NCBI GenBank assembly: GCA_964036045.1 | Contig: OZ038382.1 | Coordinates: 78,839,918 to 78,903,917, forward strand | Reading direction: 5' to 3' | Source: Eutreptiella sp. 'Long Island Sound 2002' | Taxonomy: Eukaryota; Euglenozoa; Euglenophyceae; Eutreptiales; Eutreptiaceae | DNA length: 64,000 bases | Program-made: the position numbers and the translations under genes | Shown here: positions 12,240 to 27,005 of the stretch, in pieces | How the letters are laid out: each line of letters starts with the position of its first letter | Position numbering within the stretch: position 1 is the stretch's first letter | Notes under the pieces: generated by a model | Told to the model about the DNA's origin: nothing | Seen by the model: the letters and a program-made list of their open reading frames with translations, nothing else | Databases searched by the model: none

Positions 12240-15200
12240 TATTTTGTGGGTCCTAAGCCCCAAAATATTTGACAGAACAACATCCGTCAAATATTTTGGG
12301 GGTGTAGGCCCCCAAAATCTTTGACAGACATACATCCGTCAAATATTTTGGGGGTCTACATCCCCCAAATATTTGACGGACGTACATCCGTCAAATATTT
12401 TGGGGGTCTACATCCCCCAAATATTTGACGGACGTACATCCGTCAAATATTTTGGGGGTCTACAGCCCCGAATATTTGACGGACGTACGTCCGTCAAATA
12501 TTTTGGGGGTGTAGGCCCCCGAAACATTTGACGGACATACATCCGTCAAATATTTTGGGGGTCTACAGCCCCCAAAGATTTGACCAAACCACATCCGTCA
12601 AATATTTTGGGGGTCTACAACCCCCAAATATTTGACGGACATACATCCGTCAAATATTTCGGGGGTGTACACCCCCCAAATATTTGACGGACATACATCC
12701 GCCAAATATTTTGGGGGTCTACAGCCCCGAAATATTTGACGGACATACATCCGTCAAATATTTAGGGGGTCTACAGGCCCCAAATATTTGACGGACGTAC
12801 ATCCGTCAATTATTTTGGGGGTCCTAAGCCCCCAAATATTTCACGGAACCACATCCGTCAAATATTTTGGGGGTGTAGGCCCGCCAAATATTTAACGGAC
12901 GTACATCCGTCAAATATTTGGGGGGTCTACAGCCCCCAAATATTTGACGGACGTACATCTGTCAAATGTTTTGGGGGTGTAGGCCCCCCAAACATTTGAT
13001 GGACATACATCCGTCAAATATTTTGGGGGTCTACAGCCCCCAAATATTTGACGGAACCACATCCGTCCAACATTTTGGGGGTGTAGATCCCCCAAATATT
13101 TGACGGACGTACATCCGTCGAATATTTTGGGGGTGTAGGCCGCCCAAATATTTGACGGAACCATATCCGTCAAATATTTTGGGGCCGTAGGCCGCCCAAA
13201 TATTTGACGGACCACATCCGTCAAATATTTTGGGGGTCTACAGCCCCCAAATATATGACGGACGTACATCCGTCAAATATTTTGTGTCTCCTAAGCCCCC
13301 AAATATTTGTCGGAACCACAGCCGTCAAATATTTTGGGGGTGTAGGCCCCCAAAGTCTTTGACGGACATACATCCGTCAAATATTTTGGGGGTCTATATC
13401 CCCCAAATATTTGACGGACGTACATCCGTCAAATATTTTGGGGGTCTACAGCCCCCAAATATTTGACGAACGCATGTCCGTCAAATATTTTGGGGGTGTA
13501 GGCCCCCGAAACATTTGATGGACATACGTCCGTCAAATATTTTGGGGGTCTACAGCCCCCAAAGAGTTGACGAAACCACATCCGTCAAAACCTTTGGGGG
13601 TGTAGGCCTCTCCAATATTTGACGGAACCACACCCGTCAAATATTTTGGGGGTGTAGACCCCCCAAATATTTGACGGAACCACATCCGTCAAATATTTTG
13701 GGGGTTCAGACCCCACAAAAATTTGACGGACGTACATCCGTCAAATATTTTAAGGGTCTACAGCCCCCAAATATTTGACGGAACCACATCCGTCAAATAT
13801 TTTGAGGGTGTTGGCCTCTCAAATGTTTGACGGAACCAAATCCGTCAAATATTTTGGGGGTGTAGACCCCCCAAATATTTGACCGACATACATCCATCAA
13901 AAATTTTTGGGGGTCTACAGCCCCCAAACATTTGACGGACATACATCCGTCAAATATTTTGGGGGTGTACGCCTCTCAAATATTTGACGGAACCACATCC
14001 GTCAAATATTTTGGGGGTGTAGACCCCCCGAATTTTGGCGGACGTACATCCATCAAATATTTTAGGGGTGTAGTCCCCCCAAATATTTGACGGCCGTACA
14101 TCCGTCAAATATTTTGGGGGTCTACAGCACCCAAATATTTGACGGACGTACATCCGTCAAATATTTTCGGGGTGTACACCCCCCAAAAATTTGACGGAAC
14201 CACATCCGTCAAATATTTTGGGGGTTCAGACCCCCCAAAAATTTGACGGACGTACATCCGTCAAATATTTTGGGGGTGTAGACCCCCCAAAAATTGGATG
14301 GAACCACATCCGTCAAATATGTTGGGGGTGGAGACCCCCCAAATATTTGACACACGTACATCCGTCAAATGTTTTGGGTGTGTAGGCCTCTCAAAAATTT
14401 GACGGAAGCACATCCGTCAAACATTTTGGGGGTGTAGACCCCCCAAATATTTGACGGAACCACATCCGTCAAATATTTGGGGGTGTAGGCCCCCAAATAT
14501 TTGACGGACGTACATTCGTCAAATTTTTAAGAGTCTACAGCCCCCAAAATATTTGACAGGCGTACATTCGTCAAATATTTTAGGGGTCTACAGCCCCCAA
14601 ATATTTGACGGACGTACGTCCGTCAAATATTTTGAGGGTGTAGGCCGCCCGAACATTTGACGGACATACATCCATCAAATATTTTGGGGGTCTACGGCCC
14701 CCAAATATTTGACGGACATACATCCGTCAAATATTTTGAGGGTGTTGGCCTCTCAAATGTTTGACGGAACCAAATCCGTCAAATATTTTGGAAGTGTAGA
14801 CCCCCCAAATATTTGACCGACATACATCCATCAAATATTTCGGGGGTCTAGAGCCCCCAAATATTTGACGGACATACATCAATCAAATATTTTGGGGGTG
14901 TAGCCCTCTCAAATATTTGAAGGAACAACATCCGTAAAATATTTTGGGGGTGTAGACCCCCCGAATTTTGGAGGACGTACATCCATCAAATATTTTAGGG
15001 GTGTAGACCCCCCAAATATTTGACGGCCGTACATCCGTCAAATATTTTGGGGGTGTACAGCCCCCAAATATTTGACGGACGTACATCCGTCAAATATTTT
15101 GTGGGTGTACAGCCCCCAAAGATTTGACGAAACCACATCGGTCAACTATTTTGGGGGTGCAGGCCTCGCAAATATTTGACGGAACCACATCTGTCAAATA

Positions 15201-16775
15201 TTTTGGGGGTGTAGACCCCCCAAAAATTGGACGGAACCACATCCGTCAAATATTTTGGGGGTGTAGAACGCCCAAATATTTGACGGAACCACATCCGTCA
15301 AATATGTTGGGGGTGGAGACCCCCCAAATATTTGAAGGACGTACATCCATCAAATATTTTGGGTGTGTAGGCCTCTCAAATATTTGACGGAACCACATCC
15401 GTCAAATATTTGGGGGTGTAGGCCCCCCAAATATTTGACGGTCGTACATTCGTCAAATATTTGGGGGGTCTACAGGCCGCCAGCCATTTGACGGACATAC
15501 ATCCATCAAATATTTTGGGGGTCTACAGCCCCCAAATATTTGACGGAACCACATCCGTCAAATTTTTCGGGGGTGTAGGCCTCTGAAATATTTGACGGAA
15601 CCAAATCCGTCAAATATTTTGGGGGTGTAGACCCCCCAAAATATTTGACGGACATACATCCATCAAATATTTCGGGGGTCTGCAGCCCCCAAATATTTGA
15701 CGGACATACATCCGTCAAATATTTTCGGGGTGTAAGTCTCTGAAATATTTGACGGAACCACGTCCGTCAAATATTTTGGGGGTTTAGACCCCCCGAATTT
15801 TGGCGGACGTACATCCATCGAATTTTTTGGGGGTGTATACCCCCCAAATATTTGACGGCCGTAGGTCAGTCAAATATTTTGGGGGTCTACAGTGCCCAAA
15901 TATTTGACGGACGGTGGGGGTGTAGGCCCCCAAAATCTTTGACAGACATACATCCGTCAAATATTTTGGGGGTCTACATCCCCCAAATATTTGACGGACG
16001 TACATCCGTCAAATATTTTGGGGGTCTACATCCCCCAAATATTTGACGGACGTACATCCGTCAAATATTTGGGGGATCTACAGCCCCCAAATATTTGACG
16101 GAGCCACATCCGTCAAATATTCCGGGGGTGTAGGCGCCCCAAATGTTTCACGGAACCAGATCCGTCAAATATTTTGGGGGTGTAGGCCGCCCAAATATTT
16201 GACGGACGTACATCCGTCAAATATTTTGGGGTCTCTACAGCCCCCAAATATTTGACGGACGTACATCCGTCAAATATTTGGTGGGTCCTAAGCCCCCAAA
16301 TATTTGACGGAACCACATCCGTCAAATATTTTGGGGGTGTAGACCCCCAAAATATTTGACGGGCATACATCCGTCAAATATTTTGGGGGTCTACATCCCC
16401 CAAATATTTGACGGACGTACGTCCTTCAAATATTTTGGGGGTCTACAGCCCCCAAATATTTGACGGACGTACATCGGTCAAATATTTTGGGGGTCTACAG
16501 CCCCCAAATATTTGACGGACATACATCCGTCAAATATTTTGGGGGTGTAGGCCCGCCAAACGTTTGATGGACATACATCCGTCAAATATTTTGGGGGTCT
16601 ACAGCCCCCAAATATTTGACGGACGTACGTCCGTCAAATATTTTGGGGGTGTGGGCCCCCCAAACATTTGATGGACATACATCCGTCAAATATTTGGGGG
16701 TGTAGGCCTCTCAAATATTTGACGGAACCACATCTGTCAAATATGTTGGGGTGTAGACCCCCGAGATATTTGACG
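12240..16775. repeat. Large internal satellite duplication, copy A
   Basis: The ordered series of variant monomers from about 12240 to 16775 is repeated at about 22770 to 27005. Matching landmarks include TTTTGTGTCTCCTAAGC, the AATTTTGGCGGACG variant, the AAAATTGGATGGAACC variant and a TATGTTGGGGTGTAG variant near the right end. The offset drifts from 10528 to 10578, 10526 and 10229 bp because whole monomers were gained or lost between copies. Confidence 0.85.
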
Positions 16776-19700
16776 AAACCACATCCGTCAAATATTTTGG
16801 GGGTCTACAGCCCCCAAATATTTGACGGACATACATCTGTCAAATATTTTGGGGGTGTACACCCCCCAAATATTTGCCGGACATACATCCGCCAAATATT
16901 TTGGGGGTCTACAGCCCCCAAATATTTGACGGACGTACATCCATCAAATGTTTTGGGGGTCCTAAGCCCCCAATTATTTGACGGAACCACATCCGTCAAA
17001 TATTTTGGGGGTGTAGGCCCGCCAAATATTTGACGGACATACATTCGTCAAATTTTTTGGGCGTCTACATCCCCCAAATATTTAACGGACGTACATCCGT
17101 CAAATATTTTGGGGGTCTACAGCCCCCAAATATTTGACGGACGTACATCTGTCAAATATTTTGGGGGTGTAGGCCCCCAAACGTTTGATGGACATACATC
17201 CGTCAAATATTTTGGGGGTCTACAGCCCCCAAATATTTGACGGACATCCATCCCTCAAATATTTTGGGGGTCTACAGCCGCCAAATATTTGACGGAACCA
17301 CATCCGTCAAATATTTTAGGGGTGTAGACCCCCCAAATATTTGACGGACGTACATCCGTCAAATATTTTGGGGGTGTAGGCCGCCCAAATATTTGACGGA
17401 ACCACATCCGTCAAATATTTTGGGGGTGTAGGCCGCCCAAATATTTGACGGACGCACATCCGTCAAATATTTTGCGGGTCTACAGCCCCCAAATTTATGA
17501 CGGACGTACATCCGTCAAATATTTTGTGGGTCCTAAGCCCCCAAATATTTGACGGAACCACATCCGTCAAACATTTTGGGGGTGTACGGCCCCAAAATCT
17601 TTGACAGACATACATCCGTCAAATATTTTGGGGGTCTACATCCCCCAAATATTTGACGGAACCACATCCGTCAAATATTTTGGGGGTCTACATCCCCCAA
17701 ATATTTGACGGACGTACATCCGTCAAATATTTTGGGGGTCTACAGCCCCCAGATATTTGACGGACGTACGTCCGTCAAATATTTTGGGGGTGTAGGCCCC
17801 CGAAACATTTGATGCACATACATCCGTCAAATATTTTGGGGGTCTACAGCCCCCAAAGATTTGACAAACCACATCCGTCAAATATTTTGGGGGTGTACAC
17901 CCCCCAAATATTTGACGGACATACATCCGTCAAATATTTTGGGGGTCTACAGCCCCCAAATATTCGACGGACGTACATCTGTCGAATATTTTGGGGGTGT
18001 AGACCCCCCAAATATTTGACGGACGTACATCTGTCGAATATTTTGGGGGTGTAGGCCGCCCAAATATTTGACGGAACCACATCCGTCAAATATTTTGGGG
18101 GTGTAGGCCGCCCAAATATTTGACGGACACAGACCCGTCAAATATTTCGGGTGTCTACAGCCCCCAAATTTATGACGGACGTACATCTGTCAAATATTTT
18201 GTGGGTCCTAAGCCCCCAAATATTTGACGGAACAACATCCGTCAAATATTTTGGGGGTGTAGGCCCCCAAAATCTTTGACAGACATACATCCGTCAAATA
18301 TTTTGGGGGTCTACATCCCCCAAATATTTGACGGACGTACATCCGTCAAATATTTTGGGGGTCTACATCCCCCAAATATTTGACGGACGTACATCCGTCA
18401 AATATTTTGGGGGTCTACAGCCCCCAATATTTGACGGACGTACGTGCGTCAAATATTTTGGGGGTGTAGGCCCCCGAAACATTTGACGGACATACATCCG
18501 TCAAATATTTTGGGGGTCTACAGCCCCCAAAGATTTGACCAAACCACATCCGTCAAATATTTTGGGGGTCTACAACCCCCAAATATTTGACGGACATACA
18601 CCCGTCAAATATTTCGGGGGTGTACACCCCCCAAATATTTGACGGACATACATCCGCCAAATATTTTGGGGGTCTACAGCCCCCAAATATTTGACGGACA
18701 TACATCCGTCAAATATTTAGGGGGTCTACAAGCCCCAAATATTTGACGGACGTACATCCGTCAATTATTTTGGGGGTCCTAAGCCCCCAAATATTTCACG
18801 GAACCACATCAGTGAAATATTTTGGGGGTGTAGGCCCGCCAAACATTCGACGGACGTACATCCGTCAAATATTTTGGGGGTCTACAGCCCCCAAATTTAT
18901 GACGGACGTACACCCGTCAGATATTTTGTGGGTCCTAAGCCCCCAAATATTTGACGGAACCACATCCGTCAAATATTTTGGGGGTGTAGGCCCCCAAAAT
19001 CTTTGACAGACATACATCCGTCAAATATTTTGGGGGTCTACATCCCCCAAATATTTGACGGACGTACATCCATCAAGTATTTTGGGGGTCTACAGCCCCG
19101 AGATATTTGACGGACGTACGTCCGTCAAATATTTTGGGGGTCTACAGCCCCCAAAGATTTGACGAAACCACATCCGTCAAATATTTTGGGGGTCTACAGC
19201 CCCCAGATATTTGACGGACATACATCCGTCAAATATTTTGGGGGTGTACACCCCCCAAATATTTGACGGACATACATCCGCCAAATATTTTGGGGGTCTA
19301 CAGCCCCCAAATATTTGATGGACATACATCCGTCAAATATTTTGGGGGTCTACAGCCCCCAAATATTTGACGGACGTACATCCGTCAAATGTTTTGGGGG
19401 TCCTAAGCCCCCAATTATTTGACGGAACCACATCCGTCAAATATTTTGGGGGTGTAGGCCCGCCAAATATTTCACGGACATACATTCGTCAAATTTTTTG
19501 GGCGTCTACATCCCCCAAATATTTAACGGACGTACATCCGTCAAATATTTTGGGGGTCTACAGCCCCCAAATATTTGACGGACGTACATGTGTCAAATAT
19601 TTTGGGGTCGTAGGCCCCCAAACGTTTGATGGAGATACATCCGTCAAATATTTTGGGGGTCTACAGCCCCCAAATATTTGACGGACATCCATCCCTCAAA

Positions 19701-22700
19701 TATTTTGGGGGTCTACAGCCGCCAAATATTTGACGGAACCACATCCGTCAAATATTTTAGGGGTGTAGACCCCCCAAATATTTGACGAACGTACATCCGT
19801 CGAATATTTTGGGGGTGTAGGCCGCCCGAATATTTGACGGAACCACATCCGTCAAATATTTTGAGGGTGTAGGCCGCCCAAATATTTGACGGACGCACAT
19901 CCGTCAAATATTTTGGGGGTCTACAGCCCCCAAATTTATCAAGGACGTACATCCGTCAAATATTTTGTGGGTCCTAAGCCCCCCAAATATTTGACGCAAC
20001 CACATCCGTCAAATAATTTGGGGGTGTAGGCCCCCAAAATCTTTGACAGACATACATCCGTCAAATATTTTGGGGGTCTAGATCCCCCAAATATTTGACG
20101 GACGTACATCCGTCAAATATTTTGGGGGTGGACAGCCCCGAGATATTTGACGGACGTACGTCCGTCAAATATTTTGGGGGTCTACAGCCCCCAAAGATTT
20201 GACGAAACCACACCCGTCAAATATTTTTGGGGTCTACAGCCCCCAAATATTTGACGGACATACATCCGTCAAATATTTTGGGGGTGTACACCCCCCAAAT
20301 ATTTGACGGACATACATCCGCCAAATATTTTGGGGGTCTACAGCCCCCAAATATTTGATGGACATACATCCGTCAAATATTTTGGGGGTCTACAGCCCCC
20401 AAATATTTGACGGACGTACATCCATCAAATGTTTTGGGGGTCCCCAGCCCCCAATTATTTGACGGAACCACATCCGTCAAATATTTTGGGGGTGTAGGCC
20501 CGCCAAATATTTGACGGACATACATTCGTCAAATTTTTTGGGCGTCTACATCCCCCAAATATTTAACGGACGTACATCCGTCAAATATTTTGGGGTTCTA
20601 CAGCCCCCAAATATTTGACGGACGTACATCTGTCAAATATTTTGGGGGTGTAGGCCCCCAAACGTTTGATGAACATACATCCGTCAAATATTTTGGGGGT
20701 CTACAGCCCCCAAATATTTGACGGACATCCATCCCTCAAATTTTTTGGGGGTCTACAGCCGCCAAATATTTGACGGAACCACATCCGTCAAATATTTTAG
20801 GGGTGTAGACCCCCCAAATATTCGACGGACGTACATCCGTCGAATATTTTGGGGGTGTAGGCCGCCCAAATATTTGACGGAACCACAGTCGTCAAATATT
20901 TTGGGGGTGTAGGCCGCCCAAATATTTGACGGACGCACATCCGTCAAATATTTTGGGGGTCTACAGCCCCCAAATTTATGACGGACGTACATCCGTCAAA
21001 TATTTTGTGGGTCTTAAGCCCCCAAATATTTGACGGAACCACATCCGTCAAACATTTTGGGGGTGTAGGGCCCCAAAATCTTTGACAAACATACATCCGT
21101 CAAATATTTTGGGGGTCTACATCCCCCAAATATTTGACGGACGTACATCCGTCAAATATTTTGGGGGTCTACAGCCCCCAGATATTTGACGGACGTACGT
21201 CCGTCAAATATTTTGGGGGTGTAGGCCCCCGAAACATTTGATGCACATACATCCGTCAAATATTTTGAGGGTCTACAGCCCCCAAAGATTTGACAAACCA
21301 CATCCGTCAAATATTTTGGGGGTCTACAACCCCCAAATATTTGACGGAAATACATCCGTCAAATATTTTGTGGGTCCTAAGCCCCAAAATATTTGACGGA
21401 ACAACATCCGTCAAATATTTGGGGGTTGTAGGCCGCCCAAATATTTGACGGACGCACATCCGTCAAATATTTTGGGGGTCTACAGCCCCCAAATTTATCA
21501 AGGACGTACATCCGTCAAATATTTTGTGGGTCCTAAGCCCCCCAAATATTTGACGCAACCACATCCGTCAAATAATTTGGGGGTGTAGGCCCCCAAAATC
21601 TTTGACAGACATACATCCGTCAAATATTTTGGGGGTCTAGATCCCCCAAATATTTGACGGACGTACATCCATCAAATATTTTGGGGGTGGACAGCCCCGA
21701 GATATTTGACGGACGTACGTCCGTCAAATATTTTGGGGGTCTACAGCCCCCGAAGATTTGACGAAACCACACCCGTCAAATATTTTGGGGGTCTACAGCC
21801 CCCAAATATTTGACGGACATACATCCGTCAAATATTTTGGGGGTGTACACCCCCCAAATATTTGACGGACATACATCCGCCAAATATTTTGGGGGTCTAC
21901 AGCCCCCAAATATTTGATGGACATACATCCGTCAAATATTTTGGGGGTCTACAGCCCCCAAATATTTGACGGACGTACATCCATCAAATGTTTTGGGGGT
22001 CCCAAGCCCCCAATTATTTGACGGAACCACATCCGTCAAATATTTTGGGGGTGTAGGCCCGCCAAATATTTGACGGACATACATTCGTCAAATTTTTTGG
22101 GCGTCTACATCCCCCAAATATTTAACGGACATCCATCCCTCAAATTTTTTGGGGGTCTACAGCCGCCAAATATTTGACGGAACCACATCCGTCAAATATT
22201 TTAGGGGTGTAGACCCCCCAAATATTTGACGGACGTACATCCGTCGAATATTTTGGGGGTGTAGGCCGCCCAAATATTTGACGGAACCACACTCGTCAAA
22301 TATTTTGGGGGTGTAGGCCGCCCAAATATTTGACGGACGCACATCCGTCAAATATTTTGGGGGTCTACAGCCCCCAAATTTATGACGGACGTACATCCGT
22401 CAAATATTTTGTGGGTCTTAAGCCCCCAAATATTTGACGGAACCACATCCGTCAAACATTTTGGGGGTGTAGGGCCCCAAAATCTTTGACAAACATACAT
22501 CCGTCAAATATTTTGGGGGTCTACATCCCCCAAATATTTGACGGACGTACATCCGTCAAATATTTTGGGGGTCTACAGCCCCAAGATATTTGACGGACGT
22601 ACGTCCGTCAAATATTTTGGGGGTGTAGGCCCCCGAAACATTTGATGCACATACATCCGTCAAATATTTTGAGGGTCTACAGCCCCCAAAGATTTGACAA

Positions 22701-22769
22701 ACCACATCCGTCAAATATTTTGGGGGTCTACAACCCCCAAATATTTGACGGACATACATCCGTCAAATA

Positions 22770-25700
22770 TTTTGTGGGTCCTAAGCCCCAAAATATTTGA
22801 CGGACAACATCCGTCAAATATTTTGGGGGTGTAGGCCCCCAAAATCTTTGACAGACATACATCCGTCAAATATGTTGGGGGTCTACATCCCCCAAATATT
22901 TGACGGACGTACATCCGTCAAATATTTTGGGGGTCTACATCCCCCAAATATTTGACGGACGTGCATCCGTCAAATATTTTGGGGGTCTACAGCCCCCAAT
23001 ATTTGACGGACGTACGTCCGTCAAATATTTTGGGGTTGTAGGCCCCCGAAACATTTGACGGACATACATCCGTCAAATATTTTGGGGGTCTACAGCCCCC
23101 AAAGATTTGACCGAACCACATCCGTCAAATATTTGGGGGTCTACAACCCCCAAATATTTGACGGACGTACATCCGTCAAATATTTCGGGGGTGTACACCC
23201 ACCAAATATTTGACAGACATACGTCCGCCAAATATTTTGGGGGTCTACAGCCCCCAAATATTTGACGGACATACATCCGTCAAATATTTAGGGGGTCTAC
23301 AGGCCCCAAATATTTGACGGACGTACATCCGTCAATTATTTTGGGGGTCCTGAGCCCCCAAATATTTCACGGAACCACATCCGTCAAATATTTTGGGGGT
23401 GTAGGCCCGCCAAATATTTAACGGACGTGCATCCGTCAAATATTTGGGGGGGCTACAGCCCCCAAATATTTGACGGACGTACATCTGTCAAATGTTTTGG
23501 GGGTGTAGGCCCCCCAAACATTTGATGGACATACATCCGTCAAATATTTTGGGGGTCTACAGCCCCCAAATATTTGACGGACATACATCCCTCAAATATC
23601 TTGGGGGTCTACAGCCCCCAAATATTTGACGGAACCACATCCGTCCAATATTTTGGGGGTGTAGACCCCCCAAATATTTGACGGACGTACATCCGTCGAA
23701 TATTTTGGGGGTGTAGGCCGCCCAAATATTTGACGGAACCACATCCGTCAAATATTTTGGGGCCGTAGGCCGCCCAAATATTTGACGGACCACATCCGTC
23801 AAATATTTTGGGGGTCTACAGCCCCCAAATATATGACGGACGTACATCCGTCAAATATTTTGTGTCTCCTAAGCCCCCAAATATTTGTCGGAACCACAGC
23901 CGTCAAATATTTTGGGGGTGTAGGCCCCCAAAATCTTTGACGGACATACATCCGTCAAATATTTTGGGGGTCTATATCCCCCAAATATTTGACGGACGTA
24001 CATCCGTCAAATATTTTGGGGGTCTACAGCCCCCAAATATTTGACGAACGTATGTCCGTCAAATATTTTGGGGGTGTAGGCCCCCGAAACATTTGATGGA
24101 CATACGTCCGTCAAATATTTTGGGGGTCTACAGCCCCCAAAGAGTTGACGAAACCACATCCGTCAAAACCTTTGGGGGTGTAGGCCTCTCCAATATTTGA
24201 CGGAACCACATCCGTCAAATATTTTGGGGGTGTAGACCCCCCAAAGATTTGACGGAACCACATCCGTCAAATATTTTGGGGGTTCGGACCCCCCAAAAAT
24301 TTGACGGACGTACATCCGTCAAATATTTTAAGGGTCTACAGCCCCCAAATATTTGACGGAACCACATCCGTCAAATATTTTGAGGGTGTTGGCCTCTCAA
24401 ATGTTTGACGGAACCAAATCCGTCAAATATTTTGGGGGTGTAGACCCCCCAAATATTTGACCGACATACATCCATCAAAAATTTTTGGGGGTCTACAGCC
24501 CCCAAACATTTGACGGACATACATCCGTCAAATATTTTGGGGGTGTAGGCCTCTCAAATATTTGACGGAACCACATCCGTCAAATATTTTGGGGGTTTAG
24601 ACCCCCCGAATTTTGGCGGACGTACATCCATCAAATATTTTGGGGGTGTACACCCCCGAAATATTTGACGGCCGTACATCCGTCAAATATTTTGGGGGTC
24701 TACAGCACCCAAAAATTTGACGGACGTACATCCGTCAAATATTTTCGGGGTGTAGACCCCCCAAAAATTTGACGGAACCACATCCGTCAAATATTTTGGG
24801 GGTTCAGACCCCCCAAAAATTTGACGGACGTAAATCCGTCAAATATTTTGGGGGTGTAGACCCCCCAAAAATTGGATGGAACCACATCCGTCAAATATGT
24901 TGGGGGTGGAGACCCCCCAAATATTTGACACACGTACATCCGTCAAATGTTTTGGGTGTGTAGGCCTCTCAAAAATTTGACGGAAGCACATCCGTCAAAC
25001 ATCTTGGGGGTGTAGACCCCCCAAATATTTGACGGAACCACATCCGTCAAATATTTGGGGGTGTAGGCCCCCAAATATTTGACGGACGTACATTCGTCAA
25101 ATTTTTGGGAGTCTACAGCCCCCAAAATATTTGACAGACGTACATTCGTCAAATATTTTGGGGGTCTACAGCCCCCAAATATTTGACGGACGTACGTCCG
25201 TCAAATATTTTGAGGGTGTAGGCCGCCCAAACATTTGACGGACATACATCCATCAAATATTTTGGGGGTCTACGGCCCCCAAATATTTGACGGACATACA
25301 TCCGTCAAATATTTTGAGGGTGTTGGCCTCTCAAATGTTTGACAGAACCAAATCCGTCAAATATTTTGGAAGTGTAGACCCCCCAAATATTTGACCGACA
25401 TACATCCATCAAATATTTCGGGGGTCTACAGCCCCCAAATATTTGACGGACATACATCAATCAAATATTATGGGGGTGTAGGCCTCTCACATATTTGAAG
25501 GAACCACATACGTAAAATATTTTGGGGGTGTAGACCCCCCGAATTTTGGAGGACGTACATCCGTCAAATATTTTGGGGGTGTACAGCCCCCAAATATTTG
25601 ACGGACGTACATCCGTCAAATATTTTGTGGGTGTACAGCCCCCAAAGATTTGACGAAACCACATCGGTCAACTATTTTGGGGGTGCAGGCCTCGCAAATA

Positions 25701-27005
25701 TTTGACGAAACCACATCTGTCAAATATTTTGGGGGTGTAGACCCCCCAAAAATTGGACGGAACCACATCCGTCAAATATTTTGGGGGTGTAGAACGCCCA
25801 AATATTTGACGGAACCACATCCGTCAAATATGTTGGCTGTGGAGACCGCCGAAATATTTGAAGGACGTACATCCATCAAATATTTTGGGTGTGTAGGCCT
25901 CTCAAATATTTGACGGAACCACATCCGTCAAATATTTTGGGGGTTTAGACCCCCCAAATATTTGACGGAAGCAGATCCGTCAAATATTTGGGGGTGTAGG
26001 CCCCCCAAATATTTGACGGACGTACATTCGTCAAATATTTGGGGGGTCTACAGCCCCCAAATATTTGACGGACATACATCCGTCAAATATTTTCGGGGTG
26101 TAAGCCTCTCAAATATTTGACGGAACCACGTCCGTCAAATATTTTGGGGGTGTAGACCCCCCGAATTTTGGCGGACGTACATCCATCAAATTTTTTGGGG
26201 GTGTAGACCCCCCAAATATTTGACGGCCGTAGGTCCGTCAAATATTTTGGGGGTCTACAGCGCCCAAATATTTGACGGACGTACATCCGTCAAATATTTG
26301 GGGGATCTACAGCCCCCAAATATTTGACGGAGCCACATCCGTCAAATATTCCGGGGGCGTAGGCGCCCCAAATGTTTCACGGAACCAGATCCGTCAAATA
26401 TTTTGGGGGTGTAGGCCGCCCAAATATTTGACGGACGTACATCCGTCAAATATTTTGGGGTCTCTACAGCCCCCAAATATTTGACGGACGTACATCCGTC
26501 AAATATTTTGTGGGTCCTAAGCCCCCAAATATGTGACGGAACCACATCCGTCAAATATTTTGGGGGTGTAGGCCCCCAAAATATTTGACGGACATACATC
26601 CGTCAAATATTTTGGGGGTCTACATCCCCCAAATATTTGACGGACGTACGTCCTTCAAATATTTTGGGGGTCTACAGCCCCCAAATATTTGACGGACGTA
26701 CATCCGTCAAATATTTTGGGGGTCTACAGCCCCCAAATATTTGACGGACATACATCCGTCAAATATTTTGGGGGTGTAGGCCCCCCAAACGTTTGATGGA
26801 AATACATCCGTCAAATATTTTGGGGGTCTACAGCCCCCAAATATTTGACGGACGTACGTCCGTCAAATATTTTGGGGGTGTAGGCCCCCCAAACATTTGA
26901 TGGACATACATCCGTCAAATATTTGGGGGTGTAGGCCTCTCAAATATTTGACGGAACCACATCTGTCGAATATGTTGGGGTGTAGACCCCCGAAATATTT
27001 GACGG
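22770..27005. repeat. Large internal satellite duplication, copy B
   Basis: This partner of 12240-16775 keeps the same order of rare monomer variants. It lacks a stretch of about 300 bp present in copy A near 15.5-16.0 kb. Substitutions and monomer-sized indels distinguish the two copies, so this is a true duplication rather than one region read twice. Confidence 0.85.
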
